Under the pieces are notes generated by a model. It ran no database searches and was not told the DNA's origin. It was given only the letters and a program-made list of their open reading frames with translations. The translations under genes and the position numbers were made by a program. From Xanthobacteraceae bacterium (GTDB lineage: Bacteria; Pseudomonadota; Alphaproteobacteria; Rhizobiales; Xanthobacteraceae): a stretch of 64,000 nt of DNA. Below, in pieces: positions 15,860-24,498 of the stretch (position 1 is the first letter of the stretch; every line of letters starts with the position of its first letter). Location: contig JAIESR010000023.1 of the NCBI GenBank assembly GCA_019745775.1, positions 113,313-177,312 on the forward strand, in the 5' to 3' direction.

Positions 15860-17596
15860 TCAAACATTCATCTGGTGGCGGCGCGTCATGAGATGAAAGA
15901 CCGCGCTGACCGCCGTCATCAGCAACATCCACAACACGCCCATGGATGCGAGCTCGGTGACCTGCCCATTCTGCCAGAGCTCGAACAGCGTGACAGCCAT
16001 CACTTCCGAGCCTGGGCCGACCAGCAACAGCGGCAGCGATACCGCCTGAACGGACAGCAGGAATACCAGCAGCCAGGCGTTGATCAGGGTCGGCGCCAGC
16101 AGCGGCAGCACGATGCGCCGGAATACCGACGCGCCCGACGCACCGGAGACCGCCGCCTGCCCTTCCAGATCGGGCTGGATCTGCAACGCACCCGCGTAGG
16201 CATAGCGCATGCCGTAGGACAGGTAGCGCACCGACGAGGCGATGATGATCGACAGCAGCGTGCCGTAAAGCGGCAGCGGCATGTTCACGAAGATGTTGAG
16301 GAACGCGACGCCAAGGATGATCGCAGGAAACACCAGCGGCAGCATGGTCAGATGGTCGAGCAGGACCGCGCCCTTGACCTGCCGCACCACCAGCCATGCG
16401 CAGAGCGCGGTGAACGGCACGACGATGGTCGCGGTCGCGGCGCCCAGGATCAGCGTGTTCACGATCGAATCCCGGAACGAGCCGGGACCGAACAAAATGA
16501 CATAGTTGTCGAGCGACATCCGGCCGAAAGATTCGAGGTTGACGCCTTCATAAAACGGCAGGAACGACGTGAACACCAGGATCGCGGCCGGGATCACGGT
16601 CACGAACAGGAACAGCAAGAGCAGCAGCGCGGCGCTGAGATAGCGCCACGGGCCGAGATCGACGATGCGCGGCCGGAAGCCCTTGCCGGTGATGGTCTGG
16701 TAGCGATGTGCATTGCGCGCGAGGTTGTTCTGCCAGATCAGCAGCACCGTCACGATCAGGATCAGGCAGATCGAGTAGGCGCCCGACTCGCCGTAATTCG
16801 GCGCGCCGGTCCGCCGCGCGCTCTGATAGATCGTGGTGGTCAGCACATTGATGTTGCCGGCGAGCCCGACCAGCGCCGGGACCTCGAAGGATTCGAAGGT
16901 CCGGATGAAGATCAGCATCGCCAGCGCGCAGATTGCCGGCACGCCCATCCCGAGCGTCACCTCCCAGAAAGCGCGCAGCGGGCTCGCGCCGGCGACGATC
17001 GCCGCTTCCTCGAAGGAGGCGTCCATCGAGCGGAACACCGCCGACATCAGGAGAAACGTGAGCGGAACGAAGCCGATGCCCTCGATCAGGATCATGCCCC
17101 ACATCGAGTAGACGTTGATCGCCTGCGGCTGTTGCGTGACGAACGCAATCAGATCGTTGAGCGGCCCGGAGCGGCCGAGCAGCAGCAGCCAGGCGACCGT
17201 GTAAAGGATGTGCGGTACGCCGAGCGACAGGATCGCCGCGAAAAACGCCAGATTGCGGCCCGGCGTATTGGTGCGCTCCACGATCAGCGCCTGCACCGTG
17301 CCGATCACGATCGCGATCACCGCCGAGCCGAGGCTGTAGATCATCGTGTTGTAGAGGCTCGGCAGGAAGAACCGCCCGGTGAACAGGCTCTCGTAGAAGC
17401 GCAACGTGAACGGTCCGAGCGAGCCGTCGGGCATCGTCTCGTGCAGGCTGATGCGCAAGAGGAAAATCGCCGGCGGCACGATGAGAATGAGAAGGATCGC
17501 CACCAGCACCGCGACCAAAGGCGAGATCGCCGGCACCCGTGGCAGCGCCGCGAGCAAAGGCCGGGAGCTTGCGCTGGTGTCGGAACGGACGGTCAC
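15860..17596 (-). CDS. Fused two-domain iron-type ABC transporter permease
   Basis: 578 residues holding two permease modules of about six helices each in one chain, as in the FbpB/ThiP-like group. EAA-loop-like motifs are EAAIVAGASPLRAFWEVTLGM (first half) and GQAAVSGASGASVFRRIVLPLL (second half). It lies between two matching binding-protein genes and probably imports the ligand of one or both. An ATP-binding subunit is not found in the window, so the ATPase must be encoded elsewhere. Confidence 0.9.
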   Translation of the reverse strand: MTVRSDTSASSRPLLAALPRVPAISPLVAVLVAILLILIVPPAIFLLRISLHETMPDGSLGPFTLRFYESLFTGRFFLPSLYNTMIYSLGSAVIAIVIGTVQALIVERTNTPGRNLAFFAAILSLGVPHILYTVAWLLLLGRSGPLNDLIAFVTQQPQAINVYSMWGMILIEGIGFVPLTFLLMSAVFRSMDASFEEAAIVAGASPLRAFWEVTLGMGVPAICALAMLIFIRTFESFEVPALVGLAGNINVLTTTIYQSARRTGAPNYGESGAYSICLILIVTVLLIWQNNLARNAHRYQTITGKGFRPRIVDLGPWRYLSAALLLLLFLFVTVIPAAILVFTSFLPFYEGVNLESFGRMSLDNYVILFGPGSFRDSIVNTLILGAATATIVVPFTALCAWLVVRQVKGAVLLDHLTMLPLVFPAIILGVAFLNIFVNMPLPLYGTLLSIIIASSVRYLSYGMRYAYAGALQIQPDLEGQAAVSGASGASVFRRIVLPLLAPTLINAWLLVFLLSVQAVSLPLLLVGPGSEVMAVTLFELWQNGQVTELASMGVLWMLLMTAVSAVFHLMTRRHQMNV

Positions 17597-17629
17597 ATTG
17601 AGCGCCTTCTTGGCATCGGGTCGTCCATC

Positions 17630-18721
17630 TCAGCGGAACATCTCGTCGAAAATCTTGGCCGAGCTATCGGTGTACTCGTTGAGCTGGTCGGAACTGATGA
17701 ACAGCTCCGGCACGCCGGCCCGTGCAGGGATGACCGAGGCCAGCACGTCCTTGGGCGGAATGTCGGGGCGCACCGGAAAATAGTCGGCTTCGGCCAGGAT
17801 CTGCTGGCCTTCCTTCGAGAGGATGAAGTCGGCCAGCAGCAGCGCCGCGTGCGGATTGCGCACGCCCTTCGGGATGATCATGGTGCCGGCGGTGCTCGCC
17901 ACCGGATCCATGAGCTGCGAGTTGACCGGCGCGCCCTTCGCCCGGCTGATCAGCGGATGGTGCGCGAAGATATTCAGCGCGATCGGGAATTCGCCGGCGA
18001 TGACGCGATCCACCAGGGTGCGCGCGCTGCCGGCACCGAAATTGATGACCTTCTGCGCCGCCAGCTTCTGGAAATAGTCGCGTGCCTTCGCCTCGCCGCG
18101 CGCCAGCCGGATGGTGGTGAGGAACAGCGGCGTTCCGCTCGATGTGCCGATGCGCCAGGCAAGCTTGCCGCGCCAGCGTGGATCGAGCAGGTCGTCGTAG
18201 GTTTTCGGCACCTGGTCGGGCGGCACCAGACGGGTGTTGTAGGCGATGCTGAAATAGCTGATCCGGGTGCTGGTCCACTGGTTGCGCGCGTCGCGGTAGC
18301 GCTCCGGCATCGCCTCGACCATGGGCGAGAAGTAAGGCTGCGCGAACTTCGCCTCGATCGCGAGCTCGCCGACGCCGGTGCCTTCGACGAGATCGGCGAC
18401 CAGATTGTTCGCGCGCATCTCGGCCGAGATCTTGGCGATGATCTCCTCGGTGTCGCCGCGCCAGAACGACATCTTCACGAACGGGTATTTCTTCATGAAC
18501 GCCTGCGCCAACGGACGCTGCGCCTGATTGACGATTGCCGCCGAATAGAGAACGACCTTGCCCTCCTTGCGGGCGCCGTCGAGGATCAGCTGCTCGCGGT
18601 TGGCGGCGCGGCTGGTGAGGATGTCCTGGGCGCTGGCGGTTGAAACGGCGAACAAAGCCAACAGGAACGCGACGCCGGTGAACCCATGGCACACCGGCAC
18701 CTTGCAACATCGCAAACTCAT
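17630..18721 (-). CDS. Iron-type ABC transporter substrate-binding protein, copy 2
   Basis: 363 residues with signal peptide GVAFLLALFAVSTASAQ (about 16-32). The mature domain has ARKEGKVVLYSAAIVNQAQRPL, TYDDLLDPRWRGKLAW and NPHAALLLADFILSKEGQQIL. It is a paralog of the protein at 12472-13572; both keep the same order of motifs and length. The permease gene starts 33 bases downstream, so this copy is the more likely direct partner. Confidence 0.88.
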   Translation of the reverse strand: MSLRCCKVPVCHGFTGVAFLLALFAVSTASAQDILTSRAANREQLILDGARKEGKVVLYSAAIVNQAQRPLAQAFMKKYPFVKMSFWRGDTEEIIAKISAEMRANNLVADLVEGTGVGELAIEAKFAQPYFSPMVEAMPERYRDARNQWTSTRISYFSIAYNTRLVPPDQVPKTYDDLLDPRWRGKLAWRIGTSSGTPLFLTTIRLARGEAKARDYFQKLAAQKVINFGAGSARTLVDRVIAGEFPIALNIFAHHPLISRAKGAPVNSQLMDPVASTAGTMIIPKGVRNPHAALLLADFILSKEGQQILAEADYFPVRPDIPPKDVLASVIPARAGVPELFISSDQLNEYTDSSAKIFDEMFR

Positions 18722-18771
18722 TCGCCCTCCCCATACGGCGGTGCGTTGATCGCACCATTCATAGGCACTTG

Positions 18772-19851
18772 CTATTTTGCCATCTCACGCAGCCTTGCGG
18801 CGAGCGCCGGCGGCGCGTTGTAAACCCGGTCGAGCAGCGCATTGATGGCCGCGCCGGTTACCGAATCGATCTCCATGTTCTGGGCCTTGGCGTCGTCGAG
18901 CAGCGCCTGATCCTTCAATGCGGCATCGAAGGCCGCACGCAGCACCTGCACGCGATCCGCCGGCACGCCGGGCGGCATCACGAACGGCCGTCCCATCACC
19001 TGCTCCGCGAACGCGATCTCGAACAGCTGCTTGCCCTCGGTTGTCGGCATGATCTCGATCGCGGTCGGAATGTCGGGGAATGCCGCATCGCGGGTCATGC
19101 CAAGCTGCAGGATCACCTTGGCGTAGCTCTTGAGCCAGGGCGCGATCCGCGTGCGGAAGGCCGCCGATGAGCCGCCGGAGGCATGTCCGTCCACCTCGTT
19201 GCGTTCGACCGCCAGCAACGCCTCCTGGGAGCCCGGATAGCCTTCGACAATCTTGATGTGGGTACCGTAAAGCGCGTTGAGCATGCGCGGATAGATCGAG
19301 GTCGGCGAACCGCGGGTGGTCGAGGATACGACCACCTCGACCTTCTTGAGATCGTCGATCGATTTGGCCCCTTTTTGCGTGCGCACTACGAACAACCCGA
19401 TCTCCTGCTGCGGCGAGCCGAGCCAGTGGAACTTGCGGGCGTCGAACTGCACCGAGGCGTTGGCGGGATCATAGAACTTCGCAATGCCGTTGTTGCGCGA
19501 GAGCCCGCCGATCACCGTGCCGTCCTGGGCAGCGACGTTGTAGAGGAAGTTCGCGGCGCGGATGCCCTCGGCGCCGACCATGTTCTGCACCACGATCGAC
19601 GGATTGCCCGGAATGAAGCGCGGCATGTGCTTGGCCAGGAGGCGCGCATACTGGTCGTAGCCGCCGCCCACCGATGCGGACGTGATGAGCGTCAGCCGCT
19701 TGCCCTTGTAGAATTCAGCCGGGGTCTGCGCCTGTGCGGCCAGGGGCGCGGCCAGGACTGCGGCCAGGACTGCGGCCAGGACTGCGGCCAGGACTGCGGC
19801 CACGACCGCGAAACCCGCCAAGGCGACGACACTGAATCGATGTCCCTTCAT
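18772..19851 (-). CDS. Tripartite tricarboxylate (Bug family) substrate-binding protein with repeat-expanded signal peptide
   Basis: 359 residues. After the signal peptide come AEFYKGKRLTLITSASVGGGYDQYARLLAKHMPRFIPGNPSIVVQNM, the opening of Bug-type binding proteins (about residues 45 on), and RAANFLYNVAAQDGTVIGGL. The hydrophobic core of the signal peptide is built of AAVL units from a 12-bp DNA repeat. Bug proteins bind organic acids and deliver them to TctAB membrane components; none are encoded nearby. Start at 19851, where MKGHRFS begins a normal signal peptide. The CoA-transferase gene ends 13 bases upstream. Confidence 0.85.
   Translation of the reverse strand: MKGHRFSVVALAGFAVVAAVLAAVLAAVLAAVLAAPLAAQAQTPAEFYKGKRLTLITSASVGGGYDQYARLLAKHMPRFIPGNPSIVVQNMVGAEGIRAANFLYNVAAQDGTVIGGLSRNNGIAKFYDPANASVQFDARKFHWLGSPQQEIGLFVVRTQKGAKSIDDLKKVEVVVSSTTRGSPTSIYPRMLNALYGTHIKIVEGYPGSQEALLAVERNEVDGHASGGSSAAFRTRIAPWLKSYAKVILQLGMTRDAAFPDIPTAIEIMPTTEGKQLFEIAFAEQVMGRPFVMPPGVPADRVQVLRAAFDAALKDQALLDDAKAQNMEIDSVTGAAINALLDRVYNAPPALAARLREMAK
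19748..19795. repeat. 12-bp minisatellite inside the signal-peptide coding sequence
   Basis: GCGGCCAGGACT occurs four times perfectly in tandem (19748-19795), flanked by a degenerate copy on each side (19736-19747 and 19796-19807). Because 12 is a multiple of 3, each unit adds AAVL to the signal-peptide core without shifting the frame. Confidence 0.9.
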
Positions 19852-19864
19852 TCCGCGCTTCCCG

Positions 19865-21055
19865 TCACTCGCCCAAGACTTCGTCATTCAAGACTTCTTC
19901 ATTATGCTCCCCGAGTTCCGGCGAAGGACGGTCGATCCGAACCGGTGTGTCGGAAAGCCGCACGCCGTTCCGCACCAGATCGACCTCGCCGAGTTTCGGA
20001 TGCGGCACGCGCACGCGCATGCCCAGCGTCTCGACCTGCGGATCGGCAAACACCTCGGCAAAGTCATAGAGCGGGCCGGACGGCACATCTTCTTCCGTCA
20101 GCCGCTTCAGCCAGTGCGCGCGGTCCTTGGTGGCGAACACCGCGCTGAGCAGGCCGTGCAGCACGTCGTAGTTCTTTTGCCGGCCTCTGCGCGGATTGAA
20201 GCGCGGGTCGTCGAGCCATTCGGGATGGCCGGCGACCCGGGTGAGGCCCTTCCAGAATTTCTCCGGCGACGACAGATGAATGACGAACGGCTTCCCGTCC
20301 CCGGCCACGAAGGCATAGACCTGCGCCGTGTGCGTGCGGGTGGCGCGGTTCGGCGTCTTGCCGTTCTCGAAAAAGCGCGCGGCGTTCTCGCCGATGAACG
20401 ACACCGTCGCTTCGAGCAGCGACGTGTCGACGCGCTGACCGCGCCCGGTGCGGTGGCGCGCCTGGAGCGCGGCGAGGATGCCGTTTGCCGCCACCATCCC
20501 GGCGAGATGGTCCGAGAACGAAATCCCCATCGGCTTTGGCGCATCCATGTCGGTCAGCACGCTGAGCAGGCCGCCCATCGCCTGCCCGACCGTGTCGTAG
20601 CCCGGACGATCGGCGAGCGGGCCCACGTTGCCGAAGCCGGTGATCGAGCACCAGATCAGCCGCGGATTGCCGGCGCGCATCTCCTCATAGCCGAGCCCGA
20701 GCCGTTCCAGCGTGCCGGGGCGGAAATTCTCGATCACCACGTCGGCGGTCGCGATCAGCTTCTTGGCCGACGCCTTCCCCTGCTCGCTCTTGAGGTCGAG
20801 CACGACGCTCTTCTTGCTGCGGTTGACCGAGCCGAAGGTCGGCGAGTAATCGACGGTGCCCCAGCCGCGGAACGGGTCGCCGGTGCCGGGCACCTCGATC
20901 TTGATCACCTCGGCGCCGAAATCGGCGAGCATCATGCCGGCGTACGGCCCGCTCACATAGTTCGCGAGCTCGACCACGCGAATGCCGTCGAGCGCGCCGC
21001 GCGTGTCCCCCACTGCCGCCGTGCCGGCCGTTTTCCGTTTGTCGTATTGCTGCAC
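19865..21055 (-). CDS. Class III CoA-transferase (CaiB/BaiF family)
   Basis: 396 residues. GALDGIRVVELANYVSGPYAGMMLADFGAEVIKIE is the family N-terminus; the catalytic Asp lies in DRPGYDTVGQAMGGL (about 169), and C-terminal VRVPHPKLGEVDLVRNG is also standard. These enzymes move CoA between carboxylic acids, for example from formyl-, succinyl- or acyl-CoA donors. The start is GTG at 21055 after a GGGAGAGGG stretch. With the downstream Bug protein it probably activates an imported organic acid. Confidence 0.9.
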   Translation of the reverse strand: MQQYDKRKTAGTAAVGDTRGALDGIRVVELANYVSGPYAGMMLADFGAEVIKIEVPGTGDPFRGWGTVDYSPTFGSVNRSKKSVVLDLKSEQGKASAKKLIATADVVIENFRPGTLERLGLGYEEMRAGNPRLIWCSITGFGNVGPLADRPGYDTVGQAMGGLLSVLTDMDAPKPMGISFSDHLAGMVAANGILAALQARHRTGRGQRVDTSLLEATVSFIGENAARFFENGKTPNRATRTHTAQVYAFVAGDGKPFVIHLSSPEKFWKGLTRVAGHPEWLDDPRFNPRRGRQKNYDVLHGLLSAVFATKDRAHWLKRLTEEDVPSGPLYDFAEVFADPQVETLGMRVRVPHPKLGEVDLVRNGVRLSDTPVRIDRPSPELGEHNEEVLNDEVLGE

Positions 21056-21260
21056 CGGCCCTCTCCCCGCCCCTCAAGGGGCGCTTCCGTGATCTTGCGC
21101 GCCCGGTCGACGACCGTTGCGGGCTCCGTTTCGGACGGTCGGGCGGGGCCCCACCGGCGTCTCCTTCGTAGGCCCGCGTTGCTCGCGAGCTTGGTTCTTG
21201 ATGAGGTACCGTATAGTGGAACGCCGGCCGTACACAAATCGTGCAACCGGGAGCGGCGGA

Positions 21261-22181
21261 ATGCGGGAGTTCGACCTTGTCGTGATCGGCGCGGGTATCG
21301 CCGGCCTGACCGCGGCCGTGCACGCCGCCCGCGCGGGACTGAGCGTGGTGGTGGTCGAGCGGATGGGCGTCGGCGGCCAGATCGCCGCCGCCGAGCACAT
21401 CGAGAATTTCCCGGGTTTTCCGCAGGGCATCGCCGGCGCCGAACTCGGCCCGCTGCTGCACGAGCAGGCGGAGGCCGCCGGCGCGGAATTCGTGCTCGAT
21501 ACGGTCGAAGGGATGACGATTGAAGGTGACTGGCGCATCGTCAACGCCGCGTCGGAGCCTTTGAAGGCGCGTGCCGTGATCGTTGCCGCCGGCTCGGCGC
21601 TGAAATCGCTGGGCGTGCCCGGCGAGGAAGCTTTCATGGGCCGCGGCGTGTCACACTGCGCCTCCTGCGACGGACATTTCTTCGCCGGCCAAGACGTCTG
21701 CGTGATCGGCGGCGGCGATTCGGCGCTCGACGAGGCGCTGGTGCTGACCGGGCACGCCGCGCGCGTCACCATCATCCACCGCGAAGCGGCGCTCGAAGCG
21801 CAGCGTGTGCTGATCGACCGCGTGGCCGCCAACGGCAAGATCGAGATCGTGCCGTCGACCGCGGTCGAGGAGATTTTCGGTGACGACAGCGTGGCGGGCG
21901 TGCGCCTGCGCGACCTGACGTCGAGGGCGGTGCGCGATCACACCGTCAAGGGCGTGTTCGTCTATGTCGGGCTCGAGCCCAATAGCGCGTTCCTGCGCGG
22001 CGTGGTGGCGGTCGATCCCGCCGGCCATATCGACACCGACATCATGATGCGGACCTCGGTTCCCGGTATCTTCGCCGCCGGCGACATCCGCGCGCATTCG
22101 GTGGCGCAGCTGGCAGCCGTTGCCGGCGACGGCGCAACGGCCGCCATTGCGGCTTGGCGCTATATCAAGGGCCGGGCATAG
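21261..22181 (+). CDS. Thioredoxin-reductase-like flavoprotein
   Basis: 306 residues. FAD-binding VVIGAGIAGLTAAVHAARAG (about 7-26), the redox-active CASC (133-136) in SHCASCDGHFF, the NADPH site CVIGGGDSALDEAL and C-terminal FAAGDIRAHSVAQLAAVAGDG match low-molecular-weight TrxR. Length is near the usual 310-320. Start at 21261 from the FAD motif and a GGGAGCGG site. It is the first of three plus-strand genes; no thioredoxin gene is next to it, so the following CSNC protein is a plausible electron acceptor. Confidence 0.9.
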   Translation: MREFDLVVIGAGIAGLTAAVHAARAGLSVVVVERMGVGGQIAAAEHIENFPGFPQGIAGAELGPLLHEQAEAAGAEFVLDTVEGMTIEGDWRIVNAASEPLKARAVIVAAGSALKSLGVPGEEAFMGRGVSHCASCDGHFFAGQDVCVIGGGDSALDEALVLTGHAARVTIIHREAALEAQRVLIDRVAANGKIEIVPSTAVEEIFGDDSVAGVRLRDLTSRAVRDHTVKGVFVYVGLEPNSAFLRGVVAVDPAGHIDTDIMMRTSVPGIFAAGDIRAHSVAQLAAVAGDGATAAIAAWRYIKGRA

Positions 22182-22273
22182 CCGCGGGGCGGACATAGGC
22201 CTCCTGCTTGGCGCGCCCCCGCTGTACATTTATAATCGCCTCAAATCCGCCAAAACGGCCCAGGATTCGCACC

Positions 22274-22891
22274 ATGAACAAGCCGACGACGCCACCCGAG
22301 CTGTCGAACAGCGCCGCTTTCGACGACAAGATCACCGTGCTCAACCCGGTCGGCTATCCGCCCAAGATCAACAAGAAGACCCTCTCCCCGCGCCCCGAGA
22401 GCCTCGATGGCAAAACCATCTATCTCGTCGATTGCCGTTTCGACGACTCGATCGACCTGCTCAAGCAGATCCAGGCCTGGTTTGCGGACCACATGCCGAA
22501 CGTGAAGACCAGGATGATCTCGCTGTCGGCGACCTACCAGCATGACGACAAGAAGACCTGGGAAGAGATCAAGGCGAACGGCGACGCCGCCATCGTCGGG
22601 GTCGGGCATTGCTCGAACTGTGCGCCGGCGGTCGCGACCCATGCGATCACCATCGAGACCAAATACGGCGTGCCGACCGTGGCGCTGCACACCGACAAGT
22701 TCGACCGCGTGGTGCAGTCGGTGACCAAGATGGCGGGACTGCCCGACGCGCAGCGCGCCTTCGTGCCGATGCCGGTGATGGGCAAGACCGCGCAGGAGCT
22801 GCGCGACTACGTCTACGGCAAGGACCCGATCACCGGTAAGCCGGTCATGCAGGAGGTCATCGCGGGGCTCACCACCGCGCTGAACGCTTAA
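22274..22891 (+). CDS. UGSC-like protein with a CSNC motif in place of UGSC
   Basis: 205 residues. LSPRPESLDGKTIYLVDCRFDDS opens a Rossmann-like domain, and VGVGHCSNCAPAVATHAI places CSNC at residues 113-116, followed by IETKYGVPTVALHTDKF. From memory this layout (DUGSCTS followed by a GVPTV strand) is that of the UGSC family, in which many members carry selenocysteine at the first position; here it is an ordinary TGC Cys. Function is not established. The CxxC suggests redox or metal chemistry. It ends 6 bases before the next gene and lies 92 bases after the TrxR-like gene. Confidence 0.7.
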   Translation: MNKPTTPPELSNSAAFDDKITVLNPVGYPPKINKKTLSPRPESLDGKTIYLVDCRFDDSIDLLKQIQAWFADHMPNVKTRMISLSATYQHDDKKTWEEIKANGDAAIVGVGHCSNCAPAVATHAITIETKYGVPTVALHTDKFDRVVQSVTKMAGLPDAQRAFVPMPVMGKTAQELRDYVYGKDPITGKPVMQEVIAGLTTALNA

Positions 22892-22897
22892 GCTGAC

Positions 22898-23977
22898 ATG
22901 TCAGAGCACGCGAGCAAGGCGGAGTTCGAGCGTTCCACGCCGCGCCTGGTCGAGCCCGATACCGAAGAAAACCTCCAACGCAAATTCCACGAGAACGGCT
23001 GGACCGACTATCTGCCGATCGTGCTGCCGACCGAGCGGCGCGTGCAGGAGATGCTCGCCTACACCAGCCACAAGGCGGACGAGGTCGTCGGCCACATGGC
23101 GGCGACCGAATTCCGCGTGGCCTGGGAGTACACCGTGGAGAAGGTCGCGGTGAACGCCGTGATGGCCGGCGCCCGGCCGGAATACTTCCCTGTGATCCTC
23201 GCGCTCGCCGCTTCCGGCGTGTCGGCGCGCGGCTCGACCACCTCGTCCTCGGCGGCGATGGTGGTGGTGAACGGCCCGGTCCGCCACGAGCTCAAGATGA
23301 ACTCCGGCATCGGCGCGATGGGCCCCTATAATCACGCCAACGCCACCATCGGCCGCGCCTACGGGCTGCTCTCGCAGAATCTTCAGGGCGGGTCGGAGCC
23401 CGGCGTAAGCTTCATGGGCTCGCAGGGCAACAGCTACACATACAACAACGTCACCTTCGCCGAGAACGAGGAGGACAGCCCCTGGGAGCCGCTGCACGTG
23501 CAGAAGGGCTTCAAGCCCGAGGACAGTACGGTCAGCATCTTCTACGGCTGCCGCTCGACCACGTTCTGCCTGGGCCTGCGCGAAAAGTATTGGAAGGAAC
23601 ACGTCCGCGACATGCTCACCGGCATCGACGGCCAGTCGGCGCCCTGCCTGCTGCTCGATCCCCTCACCGCGCAGCAATTCATCGATCGCGGCGGCTTCGA
23701 CACCAAGGCCAAGCTGATCCGCTTCATCCACGACACCGCGCAGATGCCGGCCGGCCGCTACTGGGACCTCCAGCTGGTACAGAACTACGTCTATCCCTGG
23801 GCGACCTTCGGCAAGGAGCCGATGGCCTCATGGCTCAAGGCCGGCGAGCACGAAAACATCCATCACTTCCCCGAAGCCGACATCAACGTGGTCGTGGTCG
23901 GCGGCGAGGCCAACGCCTATTGGCGCATCATGGGCGCGAAGTACCGCAAGACGGTGTCGGTCGACGACTGGCGGTAG
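22898..23977 (+). CDS. Conserved partner protein of the UGSC-like protein, function unknown
   Basis: 359 residues, soluble, no signal peptide. Distinct stretches are LPIVLPTERRVQEMLAYTS, EYTVEKVAVNAVMAGARPEYFPVIL (about 77-101), an Asn/Gly-rich segment GPYNHANATIGRAYGLLSQN, SPWEPLHVQKGF and FYGCRSTTFCLGL with two Cys. I recall proteins of this type beside or fused to UGSC-like proteins, but cannot name a family with certainty. The highly conserved appearance and Cys pair suggest an enzyme, perhaps the catalytic subunit of a complex with the CSNC protein. The ribosome site is weak, consistent with translational coupling to the gene 6 bases upstream. Confidence 0.75.
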   Translation: MSEHASKAEFERSTPRLVEPDTEENLQRKFHENGWTDYLPIVLPTERRVQEMLAYTSHKADEVVGHMAATEFRVAWEYTVEKVAVNAVMAGARPEYFPVILALAASGVSARGSTTSSSAAMVVVNGPVRHELKMNSGIGAMGPYNHANATIGRAYGLLSQNLQGGSEPGVSFMGSQGNSYTYNNVTFAENEEDSPWEPLHVQKGFKPEDSTVSIFYGCRSTTFCLGLREKYWKEHVRDMLTGIDGQSAPCLLLDPLTAQQFIDRGGFDTKAKLIRFIHDTAQMPAGRYWDLQLVQNYVYPWATFGKEPMASWLKAGEHENIHHFPEADINVVVVGGEANAYWRIMGAKYRKTVSVDDWR

Positions 23978-24498
23978 CCGCCTTCTTGCGCATGCTGCCA
24001 AGCACGCGAACCACCGCGTTGCCCCTGCGTGAGATAGCCCCGAACGCCCAAGCCATAGGCAGGCGGAAATCTTATTTCATCGCACCTGGAAAGAGCTTGC
24101 CGGACGCCGGCTCTGACCCTATATACTTTCCTAGGAACTGATTCAATTACTGGACAGGGGCGCGGCGCGGAGGACCGCGTTTCGCGCGCACACCGCCTTG
24201 TAAATCGGCGCTCGGTGCCGCAACGCGCAATAGTGGTAAGTGGTGTAAGAATGTAAGATTGAAGGACCAAGATATTGATTCAACATCGAAAACGACCGAT
24301 TCCGGTTTCTTACAATGCCCTCCCCTCGCGGGTAAGAATTGAGAGAGCGGCACCGAACGAATGCGGGAATCCCCAACCGCCCGCTGGCGCTGCGCGCCTC
24401 GATCCCCCCATCCTGGCGCTGCGCGCCTCGATCCCCCCATCACGGAACCAGGCGGACGCTGCGAGAGCCGTCCGCCGCGCGCGCAGCCCGCGTCAACC
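23978..24498. other. 520-base intergenic stretch with no supported gene
   Basis: Between the UGSC-partner gene and the convergent Bug gene. The middle part (about 24115-24345) is noticeably richer in A and T than its surroundings. Open frames here lack coding character or ribosome sites. It contains a 29-bp tandem duplication listed separately. Confidence 0.6.
24384..24441. repeat. 29-bp tandem duplication
   Basis: A 29-base unit starting CTGGCGCTGCGCGCCTCGAT is present twice without mismatch (24384-24412 and 24413-24441), in the intergenic region downstream of the Bug gene. Confidence 0.85.

Noticed and set aside
15803..18643. A 946-codon plus-strand open frame across the permease and binding-protein genes
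   Set aside because: Composition is low-complexity charged (Arg/Asp/Gln/His) and it crosses gene boundaries; shadow of the minus-strand genes, which have clear domains.
12472..18721. A ferric-iron uptake operon
   Set aside because: The fold family is iron-type, but no ATPase, regulator of iron response or siderophore gene is near, and the enzyme neighbours fit organic-acid use.
19748..19795. CRISPR-like array
   Set aside because: The repeats are 12 bp with no spacers and are in frame inside a signal-peptide coding region; no cas genes in the window.
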